Shown here in pieces: positions 1 to 9,379 of a DNA stretch of 56,638 bases (its first letter is position 1; the number at the start of each line of letters is the position of its first letter). Under the pieces are notes generated by a model, which saw only the letters and a program-made list of their open reading frames with translations, had not been told where the DNA came from and made no database searches. The position numbers and the translations under genes were made by a program. The DNA comes from Bacteroidota bacterium (GTDB lineage: Bacteria; Bacteroidota; Bacteroidia; Bacteroidales; FEN-979): assembly GCA_026391775.1 (NCBI GenBank), contig JAPLDK010000003.1, positions 1 to 56,638 of the forward strand, read 5' to 3'.

Positions 1-492
1 ATTATTAAATGCTTCGAGCAGGTTGTTAAAAGATGGTTTTTTCGACTTTAGAGCATAGGATGTTAATGATTTGGGGTTGAGGTAACCAGTAGAATGAACA
101 GGGGGCGGGAAAGTTAAATTATGAATCATTTTCACGAGATAGCCTTCAACAATCCGCCTCAGTTCCGTGGTGAAATTCTGAGGGTTCTCATGGAAATGTT
201 GAAACGTCGCCGAAAGCCAGGTTAGAGAATCACCGCCCCGGTGAATGTATGCATCGAGAAGATTCTGCAGGATCGCAATAATAATTTCCTCGTTGACAAA
301 AATCTGATTAAGCCCGGTATATAAAGAAGAAAGATCAATGATGTCAAGCTGTTCAACATGATCGTCGGTCAATTCAAGATCGGGATAGTTTTTCAACAGC
401 TCCTTTACCGGCAGTTTCTTGTCCTGGACCGTTATGGTATGATCAAGATTCATAAGTAACCCATACCTGGGTACATATTCAGCGACCTTCAT
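1..492 (-). CDS. Hypothetical protein, partial (runs off the window edge)
   Basis: An open frame on the minus strand starts at ATG 492 (MKVAEYVPRYG) and stays open to base 1, giving 164 codons without a stop. A second in-frame ATG lies 13 codons further on. The product is soluble, with no signal peptide or membrane helix. It has many leucine/isoleucine-rich helical stretches and a central segment ending in QNLLDAYIHRGG. I do not recognise the family. It lies behind the broken recombinase and is presumably cargo or a structural gene of the decayed element. The C-terminus is missing. Confidence 0.5.
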   Translation of the reverse strand, partial: MKVAEYVPRYGLLMNLDHTITVQDKKLPVKELLKNYPDLELTDDHVEQLDIIDLSSLYTGLNQIFVNEEIIIAILQNLLDAYIHRGGDSLTWLSATFQHFHENPQNFTTELRRIVEGYLVKMIHNLTFPPPVHSTGYLNPKSLTSYALKSKKPSFNNLLEAFNN

Positions 493-860
493 AACAAGAA
501 TGGATTTGTTTATTCGGGCCAAGATGACCACCCCCGTGAAAGGGGAAACAAACAAAATTATAATGAAAGATCGAGGACTACCTGTTCATAAAAATTATTC
601 CCTAAAAAATAGTCTTTACCGTGCTGGGAATAACCGCATTGCCCGGGTTATTAACATAGGAGAAATGGTTAACAAGATGGAAATGGATCATTGCTTTTTT
701 CCGGGATTCAAATGAAGGGTATAAAAACAGGGCAAAACCCACTCCCCTACTCATTATTTTAAAGAAAACGGAGAATTCAGCGGAAGAGAATAAATGGTAT
801 GAACCCCGGCAAGCCGCGGCCCCCGGTTCCGCAACATTGAGGGGAATAGAACGGGAGAGA
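493..860. other. No recognisable gene
   Basis: This is a 368-bp stretch between the partial hypothetical gene and the broken recombinase. It holds one short plus-strand open frame with no family resemblance and no convincing start signal. I see no strong hairpin or repeat. It is probably degraded element DNA. Confidence 0.4.
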
Positions 861-863
861 TTA

Positions 864-2070
864 AACCTCTTTTTCAGGTAATAGCATATTCGCCCACTTC
901 TTTTTTTCTTCGTCCTCGAAATTGGCAAGATAATTTTGTGTGGTCTGCTTGCTTTTATGCCCCAATGATTCGCTGATAAACTCGACACTGGCGCCAGATC
1001 GCTTCAGGACCGTGGCAAAGCTGTGACGGGCCGTATAAGTGGTGGCTCTGTCGATCTTAAGCTCTTTGCAGATATTTGTCATGTTATCATTGATATTACG
1101 CACTGTCTGCTGGATTAATCGGTATTCATCTTCGGGTGTAATCCCCTGATACAAAATAGGGAATATATACTGATCGCTGGTACCGGGTTTATTGCCGTGG
1201 ATGTCGATGATACGGCCAATCTGGCGGGTAATCATGATATCGATGGTTGTTTCCTCATCGACTGACTCAGATGTTTTAGCCCTGATAAGGGTAATCTTTT
1301 CCCCCTTGATATTCGCATGTTCCTTTAGCCGCAGAGTATGAAGCGATCTTGGCAACATCGGCCTGGGTCAATGCCTTTTTCACATTCTTTCCCTTTGGGA
1401 TTGCATACAAGCCTTGATTTGATTTCCCAAATGGATACAATACCCCTATCGGTTTGACTTGGTTAAACATTGTACGAACATTCCGTAGATAAATGCCAAC
1501 AGTGGTCCGGCCGTTTACTTTTGTACGGGATTTGGTCTTACCGGTTTTCGTTTTCCATTCAATCACTTTGGGAGTGAGCATCCATTTTTCATAGTCTTTG
1601 AAAAACTTAACATTGGCCGCTTCGAAGGGAAATTTTTCCTTGCCGGTAAATTCCTTGAGAGATTTAAGGGCACATTCGAAGCTGACTGCTGTGCTGATCC
1701 TGCCGGCTTCGCGCATCTTTTTACCGGTGGCTTCGAGGATGGAAAAGAGGTCCTTATCGTCTTTAGGTTTTGAGAAGTAGATAGATTCAAATGATTCGAA
1801 GGAAAAAACGGCCATCTCTTCAATGACCTTCATGGCTTTTTTCTCAATCTCGGTCAGATGAATCTTCAACGGCTTTAAATTAGTGGATGTTGAAATTCTA
1901 TCAAAGTCATCAGAGGACATGTATAAAGTCTTTTTATCAAGGCCTTTCAAGGTGTAATATTTACGATCTCCTTTATACGTTACTCTTAATTTGACGGGAT
2001 GCAATTCGTCGGCGTTACTTTTACGGGCTTCGAGGATAATCCCAGTAACCGGAGTGTTATCTATTTTCAT
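864..2070 (-). pseudogene. Tyrosine recombinase/integrase, broken by internal deletion and frameshift
   Basis: The N-terminal part starts at ATG 2070 (MKIDNTPVTG) and carries the Arm-type DNA-binding and SAM-like domains. It loses frame near 1350 after the segment ending AAKGTCEYQ. The C-terminal part resumes in another frame at about ANIKGEKIT and runs to a stop near 864. It keeps the second catalytic Arg (TARHSFATVL), the His (SLGHKS) and the nucleophile Tyr (TTQNYL). Compared with the intact integrase at 54928-56142, about 30 residues around the first catalytic Arg (the YCRGMNF-like box) are missing at the join. A frameshift alone cannot restore the protein, so it should be inactive. The open frame also extends upstream to a GTG, but that lies within a tandem repeat. 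Confidence 0.8.
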
Positions 2071-2081
2071 AATGGCTTTTA

Positions 2082-2105
2082 AAAAGTACACATAAAAGTA
2101 CACAT
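2082..2105. repeat. Tandem 12-bp repeat upstream of the broken integrase
   Basis: Two exact head-to-tail copies of AAAAGTACACAT occupy this stretch. A related stretch with GTACACACAAAAGGACACAC lies at 2316-2335, on the other side of the tRNA-Asn fragment. Repeats flanking an attachment core next to an integrase are candidates for arm-type recombinase binding sites, but this is inference. Confidence 0.45.
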
Positions 2106-2220
2106 GAAAAGGCTAAAAATTACAAATTTTATAAAATTATTTATCAACAAGACGCCATGTATGTAATTGATTTATAGCCTATTTATATATTTTCACAAAA
2201 ATTCACAAAAGCCGTATTTT

Positions 2221-2266
2221 TTGACTGTTAATCAGAGGGTCGCTGGTTCAAGTCCAGCAGGGGGAG
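2221..2266 (+). other. 3' fragment of tRNA-Asn (attachment-site duplicate)
   Basis: The sequence matches the 3' part of a tRNA-Asn. It has a GTT anticodon loop (CTGTTAA), the variable loop, a perfect T-arm (GCTGG, loop TTCAAGT, CCAGC), a 3' acceptor strand (AGGGGGA) and discriminator G. No 5' half with a matching acceptor strand or D-arm precedes it, so it cannot fold into a tRNA. This is the usual att remnant left by integration into a tRNA gene. Confidence 0.75.
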
Positions 2267-2277
2267 CTGAAAATGAG

Positions 2278-2310
2278 CCACTTACAAAATATATATGTAA
2301 GTGGTTTTTT
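2278..2310 (+). terminator. Intrinsic terminator (old tRNA-Asn terminator)
   Basis: CCACTTAC (2278-2285) pairs perfectly with GTAAGTGG (2297-2304), and a run of six T follows. It lies 11 nt after the tRNA fragment and probably terminated the original tRNA-Asn transcript, marking the chromosomal side of the attachment site. Confidence 0.8.
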
Positions 2311-2735
2311 ATTGGGTACACACAAAAGGACACACTTTACAAAAGAACTTATTCCTCTTTCTCCATTTTAGAAATTCAAAACGATACAACTTATTATTTT
2401 CAGGATTGTAGGTTTTACCCTTGGTAACTATTTGATATAATGCAAATTGAATTAGGAACACCTACAACCATAACGCTTGGTTATCATTGATTTATCAGCC
2501 TTTTTTCTTTTCTGGTCCAAAATAGGTACAACAAACCAGAAAACACCTATTCTACCTGGTTGTTAAACCTTGTCAAAATACCCAATACAGTTTCATATTG
2601 GGCCAACCGTATATAGCTTTGTTTATTAACCTTTTCCTTGTAATCATTCAGTGATTTCATTTTACTTTTTTTGATCCTGAACACTCAATGTAAAAAGCTT
2701 AATTTTACATATTCATTATGAAACAAATAATATAA
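2311..2735. other. Non-coding stretch with a possible promoter
   Basis: No gene is seen. A TAGCTTTG at 2614-2621 matches the Bacteroidetes -7 element TAnnTTTG and could drive the glycosidase gene with a leader of about 100 nt. No good -33 TTG is present at the usual distance. Confidence 0.3.
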
Positions 2736-5225
2736 ATGAAATCAAAGATTTTTATCTTGCTTCTGAGCTTTACTGGTGGTTACCTGCATGCTCAGGACAC
2801 TATTGTTATTGACACGACCGTACAACACCAGACCATTGAAGGCTGGGGGCACGGAGGCGGTGTTCTCGGACATGTTTTTGGGGCATTTAGCATGCTGGAT
2901 ACTGCCATAGCAAATCCTGCGAATTATCAGTTGCTGGATTATCTGGTTGATGATCTTGGATTGACTGGTTCCCGCACCTGGGAAGTAGGTCCGCGGATTG
3001 ACGGTACAGGGATGGATGACGGAGACTGTGACAGCATCAACTGGTCAAAATTTCAGCCGGAATCGTTTCCTACGGGACTGGCAAACTACCTTAATTATTA
3101 CCAGGAACGGATAATTATTAACGGATATAATCCTTCGTTTTATTCCAGCCCCGGGTATCCCACCCATGCCACCGATCAGAAACCCTGGATCATGTTCAAT
3201 CCCGGCGAACGCGCCCAGCAGATATGGGCAAGCGCTTTGTATATGAAAGACACTTACAACCTGAATATTAATTACGATGTTATTTACAACGAACCATCCG
3301 GGAGTGTCACCAGCACCATCCTTTCTGACGATATTAAAGCGCTGGGTCCTCGTTTGATTGCACATGGTCTGTCTACAAAATCACATTATGCCGAAGCAGT
3401 GTCTCCGCTTACCGACTGGGATTTTATCATTCCGGTGCAAAACGATCCAGAATTATGGCCCTTTGTCGGCAGGCTTTCCTATCATAATTACGGCACTGCT
3501 GATCCTTACCGTTCCTATTTAAGGGATTTCGGTCTTTCAAAAGGAATTATTACAGCACAGACTGAGATGTCAAATCCTACTTTTGATGATTTGTACGGTG
3601 ACCTGACACTCGGCGGTGTTTCTTACTGGGAGGTCGCTTACAGCTCGGGAAATACACTTGTACCACTTAGCGGCCTGACTTCTTTCACTCCTTCAATCAC
3701 TTATTTCCGGATGCGGCAAGTGATTCATTATGTCAGACCGGGTTCGATGCTTATCGGGACGAGCTCAAACGACAATCTGCTTCATGTACTGGCATTCAAA
3801 AAGAATGGGAAGATCACGGTAGTGATTGAAAACACCGGCTCTTCCCCAAAAAATGTCGTTCTGAAAAATTTACCATCCGGCCAGTACGGATTAAGCAAAT
3901 CACCTTACAGTGCAACAGCATTTCAGGAACTTGGGATTAATACAGTAGTAACCGGAGGAACATGCACCATTCAGGCCGGCTCTGGTTCAACAGTCACAAC
4001 CATGTATCCTTATTCAGGGACCAATCAACCTCCCACGATTATGACCTTTGTTTCGAATCCCGGTTATCTCGTTGCACCTTCAACAACCGCTACTCTGTCG
4101 GCAACAGCAAACGATGCAGAGCTGAGCACACTTACCTATCATTGGACTGCCATATCTTATCCGGGTGGGGCAACCCCTGTATTTACAAATGCCAATGCCT
4201 CTTCCACCTCCGTAAACGGACTTTCTGCCTCAGGATTATATGTCTTCGAAATTGAAGTAACCGACGGAACAAACACCTCTTTGAAGAAAGTTTATCTGGC
4301 CAGGTACAGTACTGATCCGCCTCCGGTCCTTGGCAGTTGCGGATTCAGGGTTGCCGCACCTTACGGACTGGTATTCGGAAATCCTGGGGATACCACCCAT
4401 GCAAATATTGAGCTGCCTTTATCTTCAGTAATTTTACAGGCCGGGATCGCTGATCTTGCAAACAGTGACTTTACCGGCATGGGCACGTGGAGCCTTATCC
4501 AGCAACCTGCCGGAGCCAATGCACAGGTAGGCAACACAATTTACATTTATGTCAGCCTGAGAGCCCAAGTTACCGGAATGACAGTACCCGGGGATTATGT
4601 TTTTCAGATTATTGTAAACAAAGCTGGTTATCCTACCCTCAGCGCAGAGATCATCTGCACCGTGCATCCCGCCAGTTCCGCACCGGTAATCACATCCATT
4701 ACTGCCTCACCGGCAAATCCTACCTTACCTGACAGCACTGTCATGCTTTCAGCTATAACCATTGATCCGGAAAGCGATCTGCTCAGGCATTGGTGGAAGA
4801 TAAATTCAGTTCCCACAGGGGCTCATCCCGTTTTTGACCATCAGTGTAAACCCGTTACCCAGGTAACCGGTTTATCTGTACCCGGCAACTATTCTTTCAC
4901 TTTACGGGCCTTTGATGATATCCATATGACAACAAAAGATATATCAATAATTGTAAATTCTGCTACGGGAATTGAATTCAATCAGCAATTACTGCCAGTA
5001 AAAATATATCCGGATCCTGCAGTTCAAAATTTCATAATAGAATATTCGAACCGGCATTTTGATTTTATTGTAGTTGATCCTACAGGCAGAACAGCCCTGC
5101 AAGGCAGGAATATCTTTCAGAAAATCCAGATTGACTGCAGAGACCTGGATCCTGGGATATATTTTATCATTATTACAGATCAGGAAGGGCAAACGTTTAC
5201 CAGGAAATTGGTTATTTCCAGATAA
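2736..5225 (+). CDS. Secreted GH30-like glycoside hydrolase with T9SS sorting domain
   Basis: The protein has 829 residues. A signal peptide (to about residue 20) is followed by a clan-A glycosidase domain that opens with QTIEGWGHGGG, typical of GH30. The probable acid/base is Glu186 in YNEPSG and the nucleophile Glu277 in TAQTEMS. A beta-sandwich part follows, then Ig/PKD-like modules (about 430-760) and a T9SS type A sorting domain (about 765-829: KIYPDPAVQNF to RKLVISR). It is therefore expected to be exported and cut at, or anchored to, the cell surface. GH30 enzymes cleave beta-glucosidic, xylosidic or fucosidic bonds. The substrate cannot be told from sequence. It appears to be a single-gene unit. 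Confidence 0.8.
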   Translation: MKSKIFILLLSFTGGYLHAQDTIVIDTTVQHQTIEGWGHGGGVLGHVFGAFSMLDTAIANPANYQLLDYLVDDLGLTGSRTWEVGPRIDGTGMDDGDCDSINWSKFQPESFPTGLANYLNYYQERIIINGYNPSFYSSPGYPTHATDQKPWIMFNPGERAQQIWASALYMKDTYNLNINYDVIYNEPSGSVTSTILSDDIKALGPRLIAHGLSTKSHYAEAVSPLTDWDFIIPVQNDPELWPFVGRLSYHNYGTADPYRSYLRDFGLSKGIITAQTEMSNPTFDDLYGDLTLGGVSYWEVAYSSGNTLVPLSGLTSFTPSITYFRMRQVIHYVRPGSMLIGTSSNDNLLHVLAFKKNGKITVVIENTGSSPKNVVLKNLPSGQYGLSKSPYSATAFQELGINTVVTGGTCTIQAGSGSTVTTMYPYSGTNQPPTIMTFVSNPGYLVAPSTTATLSATANDAELSTLTYHWTAISYPGGATPVFTNANASSTSVNGLSASGLYVFEIEVTDGTNTSLKKVYLARYSTDPPPVLGSCGFRVAAPYGLVFGNPGDTTHANIELPLSSVILQAGIADLANSDFTGMGTWSLIQQPAGANAQVGNTIYIYVSLRAQVTGMTVPGDYVFQIIVNKAGYPTLSAEIICTVHPASSAPVITSITASPANPTLPDSTVMLSAITIDPESDLLRHWWKINSVPTGAHPVFDHQCKPVTQVTGLSVPGNYSFTLRAFDDIHMTTKDISIIVNSATGIEFNQQLLPVKIYPDPAVQNFIIEYSNRHFDFIVVDPTGRTALQGRNIFQKIQIDCRDLDPGIYFIIITDQEGQTFTRKLVISR

Positions 5226-5303
5226 AATCAATCATTTTCTCACCATTTTATTTTTCCGTTTGAGATTCAAACCATTTTCCAATCACATCGAAATTCATTG
5301 AGA

Positions 5304-5702
5304 TTAAAATGAGTAATAGAAGTAGTAAAAGAAAATGATTACCTGCATCCTTTTTAATTTATCCGCGCTGCCAATGCGATTCCCTGTGCCATCGAAAATA
5401 TTATCGCCGTCAATTTTCCCGATTTGTTTCCCCGAACCATCGAAAAGATTGTTTCCATTAACCCTTCCGATTTGTTTGTCAGACCCATCATAGATAATAT
5501 TTTCATTAACCCTGCCAATCGGATGACCTGTGCCGTCAAAAATTTTATCGGTAGCGATCCTGCCAATCTGAAGCCCTGATGCATTAAACACCGTGTCACC
5601 GCCAAACCTGACAAGGAGCTTGCCCGAAGGGTCGAAGAAGTTCTGGGAAAAGCCGAGAAATGAAATTAGCAGGAAAAATATTACGGAGATAACCCTTTTC
5701 AT
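5304..5702 (-). CDS. Small secreted protein of ~20-residue beta repeats
   Basis: The protein has 132 residues, with a signal peptide (about 1-19, ending GFSQ). It then has about five repeats of the form (I/L)(F/Y)DG(T/S)GxxIGR(V/I), with a period near 19-20 residues. This pattern is that of the small Bacteroidetes proteins described as five-fold beta-flower proteins, whose function is not known. The final residues (IIFFYYFYYSF) are strongly aromatic and read into an A/T-rich region, so the natural C-terminus may have been altered. The start overlaps the stop of the upstream gene by 4 nt, so the two are co-transcribed. Confidence 0.65.
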   Translation of the reverse strand: MKRVISVIFFLLISFLGFSQNFFDPSGKLLVRFGGDTVFNASGLQIGRIATDKIFDGTGHPIGRVNENIIYDGSDKQIGRVNGNNLFDGSGKQIGKIDGDNIFDGTGNRIGSADKLKRMQVIIFFYYFYYSF

Positions 5703-6502
5703 CTTTTCTGTTTGTTAATAGGTTCAAAGACTTTGGACTCATTCAATTGATATTCCGTCCTTGCGGTTTTCCGTGTCTGCGGTTTTCCGTTCACAACACT
5801 GCTCTCCAGCTTCAAAACCAAGACCTTTGTGTGTGTACCTTCCGAAATGTCGACAAGGGAGTCCTGCCGCTCATATAACTTGCTTTCTTCATCCGTGGCA
5901 CCAGAGTTATCACTTCCAGTTAGCTTGATGGACTCAACAAGGGAAGGAAGGTGCCATAAGATGTCCCAAGATTCGGTATAGCCCTTATTGGTGATCCCCC
6001 AGTCTTCTTCAAGAAAATGGCTGAGCCCGATTTTTGTAACCTTCATCTCTGGCAATACTCCCCAGGAACCGTGGCAGCCAAAGTCCTTCTGGAAGTTCTC
6101 AATCTTCCAGCTTTTGTCAGTGGTTTGTTTAGCCACGGCGATGCTCATCATTGGGGACAATGCGGGGGAGCTTGCAATCTGCCCATCCTTAAAATCCACG
6201 GTGCCAAAGACAATCACCGCCATTGCCGTCGAATCTTTCTTGTACCTGATTATTGTGTCCAGCCTGGTGTGACAAAATCCTTCTTTTGACCTGGGAAAAT
6301 CGGACTCCGATGACAACGGCTTCCAAGTGCACCAATTCCCCTTGGATGGCTTGTGGAATAACGCGTTAAAGAGGGTTGACGGATTCAGATTTGCCAAACG
6401 TACTGATTGGGAAGATGAGCCTGCGCTATTATTTCCTTTTTGGATCATATTGCCGGAAAACAGGATGAGAAGGGAACAAAGCAGGTAGTGTGTTGGTTTC
6501 AT
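5699..6502 (-). CDS. Hypothetical secreted protein
   Basis: The protein has 267 residues, with an N-terminal hydrophobic signal segment (YLLCSLLILFSG). The rest is soluble and contains four cysteines in pairs (NWCTW, GFCHTR, DFGCHGSW). I do not recognise the family. A TAAATTTG -7 element lies on the minus strand at 6526-6533, about 24 nt before the start codon, supporting ATG 6502. It is translationally coupled to the beta-repeat protein downstream through an ATGA overlap. Confidence 0.6.
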   Translation of the reverse strand: MKPTHYLLCSLLILFSGNMIQKGNNSAGSSSQSVRLANLNPSTLFNALFHKPSKGNWCTWKPLSSESDFPRSKEGFCHTRLDTIIRYKKDSTAMAVIVFGTVDFKDGQIASSPALSPMMSIAVAKQTTDKSWKIENFQKDFGCHGSWGVLPEMKVTKIGLSHFLEEDWGITNKGYTESWDILWHLPSLVESIKLTGSDNSGATDEESKLYERQDSLVDISEGTHTKVLVLKLESSVVNGKPQTRKTARTEYQLNESKVFEPINKQKR

Positions 6503-6525
6503 TGGAAATGATCTTTGGTTATTGT

Positions 6526-6533
6526 CAAATTTA
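6526..6533 (-). promoter_or_regulatory. Promoter -7 element TAAATTTG
   Basis: It matches the Bacteroidetes -7 consensus TAnnTTTG on the minus strand, 24 nt upstream of the ATG at 6502. No clear TTG is present 20 nt further upstream, so only the -7 half is supported. Confidence 0.45.
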
Positions 6534-6859
6534 CGCTTTCTTCCGTTATACCCCCCGCCAGTTCAGAATGAATGAGTAAAGTTAGAGACTTTATGAGCGG
6601 ATGGAAATAATCCGGCAATCGGGTTCCGAAGGGTTTGAATTCCCAAAATCTGTGGGAATAGCCGACAGTGATCCCAAAGTCATCAAGCATTATCAGGATG
6701 CCTTCGCGAAAACCTGACCGAACAAACAGAAATGATCCGGGACATTTGCAGGATAATAAGCTTTGGTTCCGTGATGAATATGTTAAACAGGAAACATTAA
6801 CAAGGAGGCAGGATTAAACGATTTAAATAACCAATCCGGGCCGATCAGATTTTACCAGC
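6534..6859. other. No recognisable gene
   Basis: This is non-coding sequence between the secreted-protein gene and the metal-rich membrane protein gene. A 63-codon minus-strand frame (6499-6690) is present, but it shows no family features and covers the promoter of the downstream gene. I treat it as chance. Confidence 0.4.
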
Positions 6860-7243
6860 TCATTTTTTGGGTACCGGCATTTTAGCAGAATCCATTCCAA
6901 TGTGTTTAGGGCAGCATTTCATCATACTGTCGTGCGACATACATCCTGGTTTTTTGGAACACATTCCTTTGTCCATTCCTTGTGGGCAGCAAACACCACC
7001 CTGCATTCCATGGTTACAATCTTTCATCATCATCTCCTGCTGGCAATGGTGCCGGCCAATAAAACCATGATGTGTCATCCTGCAAATGCCACCTCCTATA
7101 AAGCCAATGAAAAGGATGAATCCTACTACGATAAAGAACCAGGGGATAAAGGCAAAGAATTTGCCGGGTATGTCTTTTCGGAATTTTGCAAGCATCAAAG
7201 TACCTGCAAGAATAGTTAGCAATGAGATAGCTAAAAGATGCAT
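6860..7243 (-). CDS. Membrane protein with Cys/Met/His-rich tail (putative metal binding)
   Basis: The protein has 127 residues. Two membrane helices (about 2-19 and 29-50) are followed by a 70-residue tail dense in Cys, Met and His, for example CQQEMMMKDCNHGM, CCPQGMDKGMC, CMSHDSMMKCC. Such a composition is typical of copper- or other soft-metal-binding segments. Direct family assignment is not possible. With a short N-terminal end and two helices, both ends would lie on the same side of the membrane. I infer a metal-buffering or delivery role. A TATATTTG on the minus strand at 7340-7347 could be its promoter, with a long leader. Confidence 0.6.
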   Translation of the reverse strand: MHLLAISLLTILAGTLMLAKFRKDIPGKFFAFIPWFFIVVGFILFIGFIGGGICRMTHHGFIGRHHCQQEMMMKDCNHGMQGGVCCPQGMDKGMCSKKPGCMSHDSMMKCCPKHIGMDSAKMPVPKK

Positions 7244-7633
7244 AATTTGAAGTATTAAGACTGACTACTCTTTTTTCGGTTTTCGTCGTTCCCGTTTAGT
7301 TCACAGCTCATTATGAATAAAGACCTCGTAAACCTATACAAATATACGGCATTTTCTGTGTTTCGCACTTACCTCGTACTGCGAATTTGGATTTTCCACA
7401 AAAAGTCCCATTCGTGTCGCGAAAATCAATTTGGATTCCTCTAAATCCTGAAGTAAATTCGCATTGAAAAACAATAACTGCAGGTGTAACCAAGTGAAAA
7501 GCAGACAGGATGAAAAAAAGTGTAAAAATCCGGATATGCTCAATTGTGTAAAGAACTCGTTTTAAAGGGCTGTGATTTCAGCGGGGGTGGGAGGGCTCTC
7601 AATCTATAAGGAAGTTCCAATGATCATTTAACC
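7244..7633. other. Non-coding stretch
   Basis: No gene is seen. A minus-strand TATATTTG at 7340-7347 may be a distant promoter for the metal-rich membrane protein. The other short frames here have no family character. Confidence 0.35.
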
Positions 7634-8011
7634 ATGTATGCATTAAAAACATTATTAAACCAGCCGGTCAGATTCATCATCACGGTATGCGGTGTAAGCC
7701 TCTGTGTGATATTAATATTGTTCCTTTCCGGGATATACAAAGGAGTATCTGTGGGCGCACTGGCATATGTACGTTCCAGCAGGGCGGATCTGTGGGTCCT
7801 TCAGCGTAATTCCACTAATATTCTGCGTTCTACATCCATTCTTAGATCCGAATGCATTACGACAATAAAAGAGTCGCCAGGTGTGAGTTCGGTTTCACCC
7901 CTATTATTTATACTGGCATCCGTGAAGTTGCCTGAATGTCGGGCTAATGAAATAATGCGTATCTTTGCAAATCGTATTCCTCCCTTTATCCATCTAAACG
8001 ACCACGGATAA
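7634..8011 (+). pseudogene. ABC transporter permease remnant (N-terminal fragment)
   Basis: The frame encodes a typical start of a FtsX/DevC-like permease. It has the first membrane helix (RFIITVCGVSLCVILILFLSGIY) followed by the beginning of the periplasmic core domain (ADLWVLQRNSTNILRST, ending near SPLLFILASVKLP). After about 100 residues the similarity stops, and the frame runs into the promoter region of the following helicase gene. Members of this family have about 380 residues and three more helices, all missing here. It is probably a deletion remnant. Confidence 0.65.
7960..7967 (+). promoter_or_regulatory. Promoter -7 element TATCTTTG for the DEAD-box helicase gene
   Basis: It is a perfect match to TAnnTTTG on the plus strand. 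It lies inside the 3' end of the permease remnant, about 175 nt before the helicase start, which suggests that the deletion joined the remnant to the intact helicase promoter. No TTG is present at the usual upstream distance. Confidence 0.4.
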
Positions 8012-8142
8012 TCCCAGAAAATTTAGTTTTTAAGGAACTGTCGTTTTATGCTAAATGGCAGTTTTGAATATCTTCTATCCCGCCTCAACAGGCTGCTGTT
8101 GCGGGACAGATTAATTATTTGCAGCCCATTATAATACATATT

Positions 8143-9282
8143 ATGTTATTCGAAAATTTGAATCTTATTGAACCTATCCTCGCAGCTATTAAAACTGAAG
8201 GATATACCAAGCCTACTCCTATACAGGAAAAGGCTATTCCTGTTTTACTCAAAGGCAGAGACCTGATGGGTTGCGCCCAGACGGGTACAGGTAAAACAGC
8301 GGCGTTTGCCATTCCCATACTTCAACTCTTGTATGGTAAGCAAAATCCCGCAGCCGGAAAACGGCAGATAAAAGCACTGATCATTACTCCCACCAGGGAA
8401 CTTGCAATACAGATCAATGAAAGTTTTTCCGCTTACGGAAAACATACGGGCCTCAAACATACGGTCATTTATGGCGGTGTCTCACAAGGTTCCCAGACGA
8501 ACACCTTAAAGAACGGGGTGGATATACTTATTGCAACCCCCGGCAGACTTTTGGACCTCATGAACCAGGGCTTCATATCCCTTCAGAATATCCGGTTTTT
8601 CGTCCTCGACGAAGCCGACAGGATGCTGGATATGGGTTTTATTCATGATGTTAGGAAGATCATTTCAAAACTGCCTTCACAGCGCCAAACGCTTTTCTTT
8701 TCTGCTACCATGCCCCCGGAAATCCAGAAACTTGCAGGGTCCATACTGATGAACCCGGTGAAAGTTGAAATAGCTCCGATTATCGCAACTGCCGACCTCA
8801 TCAGGCAATCGCTGTTTTATGTAAAGAAAACGGATAAGAAATCCTTGCTGATACATATCTTAAAGGACCAATCCATTGAAACAGCTCTGGTTTTTACCAG
8901 GACCAAGCATGGTGCGGATAAGGTGAGCAGGGACCTGTTAAAAGCAGGGATCAATGCAGCAGCTATACATGGGAACAAATCCCAGTCCGCCCGTCAGACT
9001 GCATTGAAAAATTTCAAAAACCGTTCAACAAGGGTTTTGGTGGCGACTGATATTGCGGCCCGTGGAATCGACGTCGAACAATTGTCACACGTTATCAATT
9101 ATGAGATTCCCAATATCCCCGAGACCTATATCCACCGAATCGGCCGTACAGGCAGGGCCGGACTGAAGGGGGTTGCCCTTTCGTTCTGCGACGCAGAAGA
9201 GAGAATATTCCTTAAGGATATTCATAAGCTGCTTCCGAGGCCTATCCCGGTAATTGAAAATCATCCATTTTCGGTAAGTTAA
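8143..9282 (+). CDS. DEAD-box ATP-dependent RNA helicase, RhlE-like
   Basis: The protein has 379 residues from the preferred ATG 8143 (MLFENLNL). An in-frame ATG eight codons upstream is possible. All helicase motifs are present in order: Q motif (GYTKPTPIQ), I (AQTGTGKT), Ia (PTRELA), Ib (TPGRLLD), II (DEAD in VLDEADRMLDMGF), III (SAT), IV (ALVFTRTKHG), V (ATDIAARGIDV) and VI (HRIGRTGRAG). It is short, ending soon after the helicase core without the basic tail common in this group. RhlE-type enzymes unwind short RNA duplexes in ribosome assembly and RNA decay. Confidence 0.92.
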   Translation: MLFENLNLIEPILAAIKTEGYTKPTPIQEKAIPVLLKGRDLMGCAQTGTGKTAAFAIPILQLLYGKQNPAAGKRQIKALIITPTRELAIQINESFSAYGKHTGLKHTVIYGGVSQGSQTNTLKNGVDILIATPGRLLDLMNQGFISLQNIRFFVLDEADRMLDMGFIHDVRKIISKLPSQRQTLFFSATMPPEIQKLAGSILMNPVKVEIAPIIATADLIRQSLFYVKKTDKKSLLIHILKDQSIETALVFTRTKHGADKVSRDLLKAGINAAAIHGNKSQSARQTALKNFKNRSTRVLVATDIAARGIDVEQLSHVINYEIPNIPETYIHRIGRTGRAGLKGVALSFCDAEERIFLKDIHKLLPRPIPVIENHPFSVS

Positions 9283-9379
9283 TCAACCGGAATTAATAGC
9301 ATAGGCGAAGCGTTTGACTTGTTAATCCACTCATTTCTTTATTAACTTTACCTCCGGATTCATTTCAAACCTTTGTCCT

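Larger units (their letters stand above)
1..2266. mobile_element. Right end of a decayed integrated element in tRNA-Asn
   Basis: A tyrosine recombinase gene on the minus strand starts about 150 bp from a 3' fragment of tRNA-Asn and points away from it into the window edge. This is the usual geometry of an element that integrated in a tRNA gene and left a 3' duplicate at its far end. The recombinase is broken, so the element is probably immobile. Its left end and the complete tRNA-Asn gene would lie outside the window. The extent to the left is unknown. Confidence 0.6.

Noticed and set aside
500-715. 71-codon plus-strand frame near the left edge
   Set aside because: It has no family resemblance, no promoter or ribosome site, and unusual composition; most likely chance.
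6499-6690. Possible small gene of 63 codons overlapping the start of the secreted protein gene
   Set aside because: There are no family features. It spans the promoter of the downstream gene, and the coupling overlap can arise by chance.
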